Shown here: one piece after another, positions 33,904 to 40,359 of the stretch
How the letters are laid out: each line of letters opens with the position of its first letter
How positions within the stretch are numbered: position 1 is the stretch's first letter
Virus record (IMG/VR): IMGVR_UViG_3300028414_000021
Coordinates: 1-40,710 of that record
Direction: 5' to 3' (one strand)
From: a virus
DNA: 40,710 nucleotides
Position numbers and translations under genes: made by a program
Notes under the pieces: generated by a model
What the model was told of the DNA's origin: nothing
Database searches by the model: none
The model's input: the letters and a program-made list of their open reading frames with translations, nothing else

Positions 33904-33920
33904 TCGTCATAGTTCGTAAC
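33904..33920 (-). repeat. Upstream promoter box, copy 2 (copy 1 at 33647-33663)
   Basis: GTTACGAACTRTGACGA, 16 of 17 positions identical between copies, both 8 bp upstream of a -35 element. Likely a binding site for a phage or host activator/repressor. Confidence 0.6.
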
Positions 33921-33929
33921 GTAAATTAT

Positions 33930-33937
33930 TATAAATA
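33930..33937 (+). promoter_or_regulatory. Late promoter box for the secreted-protein operon
   Basis: TATAAATA followed by GATAGG, 36 bp before the ATG at 33974. It is divergent from the early-type promoters in the same gap, separating early (minus) from late (plus) units. Confidence 0.65.
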
Positions 33938-33973
33938 GATAGGCAATAACTATCCCCCTAAAGAGAATTAACT

Positions 33974-35008
33974 ATGAAACGTTTATATCTCTTTGCTATG
34001 CTTTTGATGACTCCTATATTGTCTAACCCTGTATTGGCACAAGCAACTGGCACTTGTACTGCTGGAACCCAATACTGCGAAGGATCCACTGCGGAAACTG
34101 ATATCACGTCGACTTCAACATCGACCTCGACTGCAACTACCACAAATACTAACAACAATACAAATACCAACACTAGTACTGCTACCAATAATAATACAAA
34201 CACAAATACTAACAACAATACAAATACCAGTACTAGCACAAGTAGCAACACTAATGTTAATACTAACAATAACGTGATGAGTGGTGGCACTAGTAATACT
34301 AATGTGAATACTAATATCAATACCTCAAATAATACAAGCAACAATACAAGTAACAATACAAACAGTAATACCAATGTGAATACCAACACAAACACCAATA
34401 CAAATAGCAACACCAATGTTAATACTTCTACCAGTAACAATTCTAGTACTAGTAATAACACCAATGTGTCATCATCAACTAGTGACAATACAAACGTCAA
34501 CGTTTCTACATCTTCGTCATCTAATAATAACAACAGCGTTAGTGAGGTAACAACTGATAACACAAACAATAATGTAAACCAGAACATTAATCAATCACAA
34601 TCAACTCAAACCGTGACTCAGAAAATAGAGTCACCTCCGCCATCTGCTATTGCTCCTTCTATAGGTGCTTCATTCTCACAAGACTTGTGTACTACAGGTG
34701 TAGCAGGTGCTGTTCAAACTCAAATATTTGGTTTGTCGGCAGGCAAGTCGGTTACAGATACAAACTGTGAACGAATTAAACTTGCTAAGACAATATACGA
34801 TATGGGTATGAGAGTTGCTGCTGTATCTTTAATGTGTCAAGATGAGCGTGTATGGACTGCTATGAAGATGGCAGGAACTCCATGTCCTTACCAAGGTTTG
34901 ATTGGCGAAGAGGCGGGCGTTGCATGGGAAGAGAATCTTATAGATGTGCCTGGTGTAACCAAACGTAGTGTTAGGAAAATGACCTCCTCACCTAACATGC
35001 CTAATTAA
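33974..35008 (+). CDS. Secreted Asn/Thr-rich protein with conserved C-terminal domain
   Basis: 344 aa. A Sec signal peptide is evident: MKRLYLFAMLLMTPILSNP then VLA-QA (cleavage after about residue 23). Residues about 45-215 are almost pure Asn/Thr/Ser in NTN-type repeats, probably an extended, glycan-like or amyloid-like fibre. Residues about 225-344 form a compact domain with four or more Cys: FSQDLCTTGVAGAVQTQIFG, TNCERIKLAKTIYDMGMRVAAVSLMCQDERVW and AGTPCPYQG. The role is unknown; similar C-terminal domains appear in marine phage proteins by my recollection. It heads a late operon and its stop overlaps the next ATG (TAATG). Exported phage proteins of this size are uncommon. Confidence 0.8.
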   Translation: MKRLYLFAMLLMTPILSNPVLAQATGTCTAGTQYCEGSTAETDITSTSTSTSTATTTNTNNNTNTNTSTATNNNTNTNTNNNTNTSTSTSSNTNVNTNNNVMSGGTSNTNVNTNINTSNNTSNNTSNNTNSNTNVNTNTNTNTNSNTNVNTSTSNNSSTSNNTNVSSSTSDNTNVNVSTSSSSNNNNSVSEVTTDNTNNNVNQNINQSQSTQTVTQKIESPPPSAIAPSIGASFSQDLCTTGVAGAVQTQIFGLSAGKSVTDTNCERIKLAKTIYDMGMRVAAVSLMCQDERVWTAMKMAGTPCPYQGLIGEEAGVAWEENLIDVPGVTKRSVRKMTSSPNMPN

Positions 35009-37104
35009 TGAAAAAGTTATTTATAGCCTTAATGCTATTGAGCGGAATTGCTTATGGGCAATATCCGTCTGTGCTTGTAGACTTAAGAAATGATAACTCA
35101 GCAGTAAAGCTTGATATCGATGACCTCCAACAAGCTCAAGTTGATCTAGGGTTTGACTTTCCTTTCTATGATAACACATACGACAAAGCATGGGTCACTT
35201 ACAACGGTGTAGTGAACTTCCAAGATAATGGTGTTAAGGGACATACTTTTTGTTGTAGTGGATACGACTTAGAAGCTGAAATGTACAATACCGAGCAATG
35301 GAGAAACGGTAGCAAAGCGGATGCATTGAGTTATTCTATTTTCGGTCTTTGGACAGACTTAGCAGTAGAATATAATCCTAACCCTTGGTATAAAACAACA
35401 AGCAATACTGCCACGTTTGGCTGGTACGATATACCAGAATATTATAATGTTAATAGATTAAATAGCTTTGAAGTAAAGATTTTTGACACAGGTGATATTA
35501 AATTTAGATACGATAAAATAAAGATAAAGTCGCACAACACTACGGTAGGTACAGCAGGTGATTTGAGTATTGGTCAATATAATGTTCTTGAATATAAAAA
35601 GAATAAATGGGTTTCTAATATTCCATTTACAATGCAGTTTAATACAGTAACAGGTGCGTATGAGAATGCGAGCGGTGTTGATTCAGTATTAGATACTGTA
35701 AACTCCACTCTATCTAATTACGTAGCTGTAGATGAATGTGACGACAATCCACAGTCGTGTGGCATTTTTGATCCTGTAGGATCCTTTGATGGTACTGAAG
35801 TCTTTGGTGATAATGTATTTGATTTTGTTGATGATCCTTCACTTAATTTCGGCCCGGATCCTTTTGATACATATCAAGATACATTGACAGCTGGTCAAAC
35901 TCAAGAGGAGTTTTTTGGTGGTTCTTCTCTGGATGACTTTAACGGAATGGTAGCTGATACATTTGATGGATCAACACCTGATCTTTTTAATGGTGGTTCT
36001 TCTCTGGATGACTTTGGTGGTGGACCAGAACTAGACATGATGGAGCAAGAGTTCGATGAGGTAGTTGTACCAGAGATAGAGGAAACATATGAAGAATTTA
36101 CACCTGAAATAGAAAAGCAAATTGTAGATGTAAAAAAAGAAGAAAATTACACGCAACCCGAAGTTATGAGTAATTCTGATGACAATTTACTCATAAGAGA
36201 AGACATGATTGAAGTCGCTGTAGTCAAAGCAGCACCTGTTAATAGTCGATCTGGTCCAGTAGCAACAAGGCAAAACGCAGCTAGAAGAGTAGACGCTGTG
36301 GCCATTGCTATGAACCAGATACAATCTAGTGCAAACTTAGTTCAGTCATCGATAACATCAAGCAACAAGTTCGCTTTAAACAGCATAACACAGGCACAGC
36401 AACAATCCCAAATTCAAAGCTTTAGTGAAATAACCGAAGAAAGCATTGTTGAAGACTTAATAGAACAAAACTCAGGTAGTATGGGCATGGGAGATAGCGG
36501 TCAAACTTTTAACGGCGGGAAACAATCTTTCGGCGAAGAGACTAACCTTGATTTTAGCTTTGGAGGGCCTTCTATAATATTTTCAGCACTATCAATTGAG
36601 GCAACTAATCAACAGTCTGATACCCAAGATTTCACAGACACTTTATCGTCATCTGGTGTAACAACTTCAGACCAGAACTTTGGTAGTCAAACTAATCAAG
36701 CCTTCTCTAGTGGTGGATCGATAAGCGATGCTCTAACTTCAACAGCACCACCTGATTTCTCACGTTTTAATGTTGCGCCACCAAGTCAAGAAGAACAGGA
36801 GACTACAGACAAAGCAAACGCACAAGCTGAAAATATGTCTGACGAACAACTAGAACAAAACTTGGACGAGTTTGCTAGTAACATGCAAGACTCTGGCGGA
36901 TTCACAGATCAAAGCTTGACTGTATTCTTAATGGGTCGTAACAGTGCGTTTTCACAATACAGCGGACAACTACAAGATGTTAGCTTTTACACTGACAGAG
37001 GTATGCCGACGAGCAGTGTACAGAATGATAGAAACTCTATGCTGCGAATGATTGGCACAGATAAGAAATACAAAGAATTAATATCCTTACAATACGGGAG
37101 ATAA
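35008..37104 (+). CDS. Secreted nidogen-like domain protein with repeats
   Basis: 698 aa. N-terminal signal peptide MKKLFIALMLLSGIAYG, then a beta-sandwich (about residues 20-215) with VDLGFDFPFYDNTYDKAWVTYNGVVNF, IFGLWTDLAVEYNP and FEVKIFDTGDIKFRYDKIKI, a NIDO-like pattern. Residues about 240-360 are acidic with repeats (GGSSLDDF twice, DTFDGSTPDLF). A long Gln/Ser/Asn-rich region follows, then a C-terminal helical segment ending MLRMIGTDKKYKELISLQYGR. Co-transcribed with the Asn/Thr-rich protein. Possibly an envelope-associated or virion surface protein; no catalytic motif seen. The NIDO assignment is by pattern only. Confidence 0.78.
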   Translation: MKKLFIALMLLSGIAYGQYPSVLVDLRNDNSAVKLDIDDLQQAQVDLGFDFPFYDNTYDKAWVTYNGVVNFQDNGVKGHTFCCSGYDLEAEMYNTEQWRNGSKADALSYSIFGLWTDLAVEYNPNPWYKTTSNTATFGWYDIPEYYNVNRLNSFEVKIFDTGDIKFRYDKIKIKSHNTTVGTAGDLSIGQYNVLEYKKNKWVSNIPFTMQFNTVTGAYENASGVDSVLDTVNSTLSNYVAVDECDDNPQSCGIFDPVGSFDGTEVFGDNVFDFVDDPSLNFGPDPFDTYQDTLTAGQTQEEFFGGSSLDDFNGMVADTFDGSTPDLFNGGSSLDDFGGGPELDMMEQEFDEVVVPEIEETYEEFTPEIEKQIVDVKKEENYTQPEVMSNSDDNLLIREDMIEVAVVKAAPVNSRSGPVATRQNAARRVDAVAIAMNQIQSSANLVQSSITSSNKFALNSITQAQQQSQIQSFSEITEESIVEDLIEQNSGSMGMGDSGQTFNGGKQSFGEETNLDFSFGGPSIIFSALSIEATNQQSDTQDFTDTLSSSGVTTSDQNFGSQTNQAFSSGGSISDALTSTAPPDFSRFNVAPPSQEEQETTDKANAQAENMSDEQLEQNLDEFASNMQDSGGFTDQSLTVFLMGRNSAFSQYSGQLQDVSFYTDRGMPTSSVQNDRNSMLRMIGTDKKYKELISLQYGR

Positions 37105-37106
37105 TT

Positions 37107-37379
37107 ATGACAGAGTGTCCAGAAGAATTTGAAATATGTTTTACAAATAACGAATGGATAGAGTTCCATAACTACGTTGAATTTGACGATGCAGAAGCCT
37201 TTATACCTAAACATCCTATAGGCGATGCTGAAGCAGTAGCAAACTTTACATGGGAAATATTATTCTTATCCCCGTGGGAGCTAATATACATAGCGATGCC
37301 TATGAGCGTATTGGCTTGTTACGGTCTTACAATTTACTACACATTTAAATGGATTCAAAGGAAATTTTCAAATGGCTGA
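37107..37379 (+). CDS. Small membrane protein, 90 aa
   Basis: The acidic N-terminal half (residues 1-48) is soluble-looking (CPEEFEICFTNNEWIEFHNYVEF). The C-terminal half is hydrophobic (WEILFLSPWELIYIAMPMSVLACYGLTIYYTFKWI), one or two membrane helices, ending in basic residues (QRKFSNG). It starts two bases after the nidogen-like gene and overlaps the next gene by 8 bp. Function unknown; in a lysis-like or envelope-modifying cluster. Confidence 0.72.
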   Translation: MTECPEEFEICFTNNEWIEFHNYVEFDDAEAFIPKHPIGDAEAVANFTWEILFLSPWELIYIAMPMSVLACYGLTIYYTFKWIQRKFSNG

Positions 37380-37875
37380 AGTAGAAATAGGACAAATGAA
37401 AGTATCAGGCGGAAAGGCACTAATTCTTATCCCATTACTAGGCACTATACTTGGTGGCATGTGGGGAGGCTTTGAACTGTATCAGAGATTGCTCGATGCA
37501 GAACAAGCGGTAACAGAATATGTTGCTCCTGATATGTCTGGTATTAATCAGCAGTTAGCAGTACAGGCAGAGACAGTCGGTTCGCTGCAAGAAGATATAT
37601 CTCAGCAGTTTAATACTGTAACAACCTTATTTGAAAGTATAGCAGAAGACATAGACCGTGTTCGTGAAGACGTAGACGAGATGGATACATTCGTAAGAAC
37701 AATTGACGAGTCTACAAATGAGACACAAAGAGACTTACGCAACGATGTTTATGGTATGGAGACAGAGTTAAATGATCGTCTGAGAGATCTAGATGAAGAG
37801 TTGCGAGAAATGCGTGATGAACTAGAAGATAAAATCGAGCGTATACTCGATAACCCCCTGAACGACTCAGAGTAA
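37372..37875 (+). CDS. Membrane-anchored coiled-coil protein (possible inner-membrane spanin-like)
   Basis: 167 aa. One transmembrane helix near the N-terminus (about 14-36: GKALILIPLLGTILGGMWGGF), then a long acidic coiled coil (about 60-160: ELNDRLRDLDEELREMRDELEDKIERIL). This topology, with one N-terminal span and a long coiled coil, resembles i-spanins, but no outer-membrane partner lipoprotein is seen next to it. Alternative: a virion or envelope scaffold protein. Starts within the end of the preceding gene. Confidence 0.72.
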   Translation: MAEVEIGQMKVSGGKALILIPLLGTILGGMWGGFELYQRLLDAEQAVTEYVAPDMSGINQQLAVQAETVGSLQEDISQQFNTVTTLFESIAEDIDRVREDVDEMDTFVRTIDESTNETQRDLRNDVYGMETELNDRLRDLDEELREMRDELEDKIERILDNPLNDSE

Positions 37876-37878
37876 TTA

Positions 37879-37886
37879 TATAAATA
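37879..37886 (+). promoter_or_regulatory. Late promoter box
   Basis: TATAAATA immediately after the coiled-coil gene and 35 bp before the leader peptide ATG at 37921. Spacing matches the box at 33930. Confidence 0.6.
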
Positions 37887-37920
37887 AAGATATAGTTCTT
37901 ACCTTATAAGGGAGTAGCAA

Positions 37921-37974
37921 ATGAAACGCCTATATCTCTTTGTTATGCTATCAGTTCAAATGGATCGTTTATGA
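37921..37974 (+). CDS. 17-aa leader peptide, duplicated start of the Asn/Thr-rich gene
   Basis: MKRLYLFVMLSVQMDRL with a GGGAG ribosome binding site. The first 29 nt match the start of the gene at 33974 in 26 positions. Its stop overlaps the next ATG as ATGA, so it probably couples translation into the following gene. Likely a truncated duplicate retained as a translational leader. Confidence 0.5.
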   Translation: MKRLYLFVMLSVQMDRL

Positions 37975-38447
37975 TAGAAATCGCAGCAGCAGTCTCTATA
38001 GCAAACGGTGCCTATAAAACCATTAGAAAGGCAATGGATGCCGGAAAAGAAGCGCAAGACATGGCGCAGATGTTTGGCAAGTTTTTTGATGCCAAAGATA
38101 ATATTATTAAAGCCAACCATCTGAGTCAAAATGCGCCAATTGCATCTAAACTTCTTTCTGGTACTAGTGTCGAAGCACAAGCACTTGAAGCAACAGCCGC
38201 AAAACATAAAATCATGCAACTTGAAAAAGAATTGCGAGAATATTTGATATGGTCAGGACAGGGTGCATTTTATGAAGATATGATGGCGGAGCGTAGAAGA
38301 ATTATGAATGCACGAGCAGCGAAAGCAAAGGCGGAAGCAGAAAATAAAAAGTTCTGGTCCGATGTAATTACTATAGGGGCAGTTTGTATAATAGGAACTA
38401 TGATAATCGCGGTTATGATCGGCTTACTAGTGTCTAACACCCCTTAG
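37971..38447 (+). CDS. Tail-anchored membrane protein, 158 aa
   Basis: Residues 1-50 are amphipathic helices (AAAVSIANGAYKTIRKAMDAGKEAQDMAQMFGKFF), followed by a helical charged middle. A single hydrophobic span is close to the C-terminus (about 132-153: ITIGAVCIIGTMIIAVMIGLLV). The gene lacks its own ribosome binding site beyond a GGA and starts inside the stop of the 17-aa leader ORF. Function unknown; the position suggests a lysis or envelope role. Confidence 0.75.
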   Translation: MIEIAAAVSIANGAYKTIRKAMDAGKEAQDMAQMFGKFFDAKDNIIKANHLSQNAPIASKLLSGTSVEAQALEATAAKHKIMQLEKELREYLIWSGQGAFYEDMMAERRRIMNARAAKAKAEAENKKFWSDVITIGAVCIIGTMIIAVMIGLLVSNTP

Positions 38448-38477
38448 GGAAAAACATAAGAAAATCACCCGTTAATT

Positions 38478-38518
38478 ATTAATACGGGTAGATTCAAGGC
38501 AAATCTACCCGTATTAAT
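38478..38518. terminator. Long hairpin between convergent genes
   Basis: Perfect 17-bp inverted repeat (38478-38494 with 38502-38518; arms ATTAATACGGGTAGATT and complement) with a 7-nt loop. A third partial arm (ACCCGTTAAT near 38467) could pair alternatively with the left arm. It sits between convergent genes, so it probably stops both transcripts, although the U-run is poor. Confidence 0.7.
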
Positions 38519-38522
38519 CTTA

Positions 38523-38852
38523 TTATGGTTTCTTAGCAAATGCCTGAGCCCCAAAAAAGGCAGCAACAATACCAGCAACAGCAACAAAATATGTAGGTGC
38601 CATATCACCGAGAGTTGCCTGAGCTTGGTCTAATCCTGCAATGGATGCGACTACAACTGCAAAAGGATAAAGAAGCATACCACCTAAAGCAAACCATGCC
38701 ATCTTCCTTTGTGCATCCCGCATTGCATCTTGGTCTTCAAGCTCTTTACGCCTAAATTCCATGTACATATCTTGTTCTTTAGGGCTTACTTTACCATCAC
38801 CATTTGTATCGGCAGGATGATGACCAGATTTTTTTATTTCTGCTTCTGACAT
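38523..38852 (-). CDS. EF-hand membrane protein (possible holin-like)
   Basis: 109 aa. Residues 15-26 form a canonical EF-hand loop (DTNGDGKVSPKE: D15, N17, D19, K21 backbone, S23, E26), predicted to bind Ca2+. A charged helix follows, then two membrane spans (about 48-70 and 84-105). AGGA lies 8 bases upstream of the ATG. It is the gene after pqqA in the minus-strand cassette, but could also belong to the lysis set: small two-span phage proteins are often holins. Only one EF-hand is present, so a partner or dimer would be expected. No database family is claimed. Confidence 0.75.
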   Translation of the reverse strand: MSEAEIKKSGHHPADTNGDGKVSPKEQDMYMEFRRKELEDQDAMRDAQRKMAWFALGGMLLYPFAVVVASIAGLDQAQATLGDMAPTYFVAVAGIVAAFFGAQAFAKKP

Positions 38853-38881
38853 TTATTTTTCCTAGTTTGACAAGTTATAGA

Positions 38882-38953
38882 TTATCTAACACTAAAATAC
38901 ATAGTGATTTCAAATCCAAGTCTTATATTTTCATAAGCTGGTTTAGTCCACAT
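38882..38953 (-). CDS. pqqA: PqqA, pyrroloquinoline quinone precursor peptide
   Basis: 23 aa, with ATG at 38951-38953 and TAA at 38882-38884, and a strong AAGGGG site 7 bases upstream. It begins [13 protein letters not shown], followed by [10 protein letters not shown]. Known PqqA peptides have the same layout (WxKPA...LRxGxEVTxY), and the Glu-x3-Tyr pair, here E15 and Y19, is the substrate of the radical SAM enzyme PqqE, whose crosslinked residues become PQQ. The conserved length of 23-24 aa also fits. It starts 10 bp after the cytochrome c/PHM gene. None of pqqB-E is visible in the window, so the host would have to supply them. Alternative, less likely: a decoy or unrelated short peptide. 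Confidence 0.9.
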   Translation of the reverse strand: MWTKPAYENIRLGFEITMYFSVR

Positions 38954-38963
38954 ATTAGTCCCC

Positions 38964-40208
38964 TTATAGGTTTTTCCAAGTAAATGCTCCAAAGAACATT
39001 TCATCTTCGCTCATCTGACCCCACGGTACGTCTCTGCTAGGATCGGGATTCATTTTATTCTCTGCTGAGTTGTCAAATGCTCCCTCTACAAACAGTCTTG
39101 TACCTACAGGTAAGAACTTAGGCTCTCTCCACGTGTATGATAGTTGCCAAGCATATTCATATCTTGGTACATCAATTAGTTCTTCTACAGTGCCGTCTGG
39201 ATAGAATGCAGTTGCTTTCATACTCTTGCCACGGAAGTGCATGTGTGGTAAGAATGTGTGCAGCATTACATCTTGCTTTAGAACTACTTCTGCTGTTTGT
39301 ACAAAGTTAGGATCAAATGCAGGGATAGTTGTCCAGTTGTTAGGGAAGATACAAGCACAGTCGCCTGCCATTCTCTCTTCTGGTACTACACCTTCATCGT
39401 GAAAGTACAAACCAATTCTTGCTTCGTCAGTTCTTGCTCTGCCGTCTGGTGTGTAGTGTAACTGTAAGTTTACTGTTGAACCTGCTCTTAACAAACCACC
39501 AGTGTTCTCGTCATAAAATTCTGGATCGCCTCCTGGTACATATGCACTCACACTAGCGTAGTTCATTTCTTCTTGTCCGCCACCTTGTGTGCCTAAGATG
39601 TTGCCATTACGCTCTCCCGGTACACTTACTGAGTTTAGCATGTGATGCATTACTGTAGGCTCTGAAGGCAAAAACTCTGAACCACGAAGCCATTTGTCTT
39701 CAGTTAGTCCTAAGTCTACACCAACATAACGATATGGAATCGCAGAAGGACCAGCAGGAATTTCTTGTGCTGGTACATAGACAATCATATCAGGCTCACC
39801 GTGTACCCACTCTGATGTTGAGTATACAGTTTCTGTTAGCGGATCTCTGTCACCTTCGACAGGAGCGCCTGCATCAATCCACTGTACAATAGTCTCCATT
39901 TCTGTATGACTGAGTGTGCGATGATTGATAATATCCTTTGCATATTTGCGATCAATCTGCCCGGGTGGCATTTCTAATGTTGTAACTGCTTCACGGATTG
40001 CAGGGGCGAATGCTTGCAACATTCTAAAGTCACTCATTGCCCACGGTGCAATACCACCTTCACGGTGGCAGCTTTGACATTGTTCTACAAAGATAGGGGC
40101 TACGTTCTCTGCGTAGTCGATCTTTACATCGTCATGCGCTTCTGCTCTAAGTCCAAGCATTAGCAATAGAACACCTAATGTTCCTGCCGCAGCGTTTATT
40201 TTATTCAT
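38964..40208 (-). CDS. Cytochrome c-PHM-like copper monooxygenase, periplasmic
   Basis: 414 aa. A signal peptide (residues 1-24, ending AEA) exports it. A cytochrome c domain follows: C44-Q-S-C47-H48 binds haem c and M80 (MPPG) is a likely axial ligand. Residues about 125-414 form a peptidylglycine alpha-hydroxylating monooxygenase (PHM)/DBH-type fold with all expected copper ligands: H188-H189 (HHML), H251 (HYT), H322-x-H324 (HMH) and M404 (SEDEM), with spacings close to rat PHM (107/108, 172, 242/244, 314). The enzyme class hydroxylates C-H bonds with O2 and an electron donor; the fused cytochrome could deliver electrons. Substrate unknown. GGGAGAAG lies 6 bases upstream of the ATG. Bacterial-type gene in phage context. 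Confidence 0.88.
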   Translation of the reverse strand: MNKINAAAGTLGVLLLMLGLRAEAHDDVKIDYAENVAPIFVEQCQSCHREGGIAPWAMSDFRMLQAFAPAIREAVTTLEMPPGQIDRKYAKDIINHRTLSHTEMETIVQWIDAGAPVEGDRDPLTETVYSTSEWVHGEPDMIVYVPAQEIPAGPSAIPYRYVGVDLGLTEDKWLRGSEFLPSEPTVMHHMLNSVSVPGERNGNILGTQGGGQEEMNYASVSAYVPGGDPEFYDENTGGLLRAGSTVNLQLHYTPDGRARTDEARIGLYFHDEGVVPEERMAGDCACIFPNNWTTIPAFDPNFVQTAEVVLKQDVMLHTFLPHMHFRGKSMKATAFYPDGTVEELIDVPRYEYAWQLSYTWREPKFLPVGTRLFVEGAFDNSAENKMNPDPSRDVPWGQMSEDEMFFGAFTWKNL

Positions 40209-40359
40209 TTAAATCTTCTCCCATAATTGATAGTGTTACTAAATCATTTTGTAAAAGTTGGATCTCTTCAGTTAGTTCTTGGTATTCTTCCCAATCCCTA
40301 TCTATATCTAACCTATTGCGATTATCTATTAGCAAGCTCAACTCTTTCATTTCTTTCAT
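40201..40359 (-). CDS. Possible small coupling ORF, 52 aa
   Basis: ATG at 40357-40359, TAA at 40201-40203. It fills the 113-bp gap between the two PHM-like genes and overlaps both (38 bp with the upstream gene, 8 bp with the downstream one). The sequence is helical and acidic (DRDWEEYQELTEEIQLLQND). The ribosome binding site is weak (AGG). It may be a true small gene or a fortuitous frame. Confidence 0.4.
   Translation of the reverse strand: MKEMKELSLLIDNRNRLDIDRDWEEYQELTEEIQLLQNDLVTLSIMGEDLNE

Noticed and set aside
33958-34587. Long open frame (209 codons) antisense to the Asn/Thr-rich gene
   Set aside because: Its Leu/Val-only composition is the mirror of the AAT/ACA repeats on the coding strand. 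It has no ribosome binding site and the plus-strand gene has a signal peptide and late promoter.
38523-38852. EF-hand as lanmodulin-like lanthanide binder
   Set aside because: Lanmodulin loops have Pro at position 2; here position 2 is Thr and only one loop is present. An ordinary Ca2+ EF-hand is the simpler reading.
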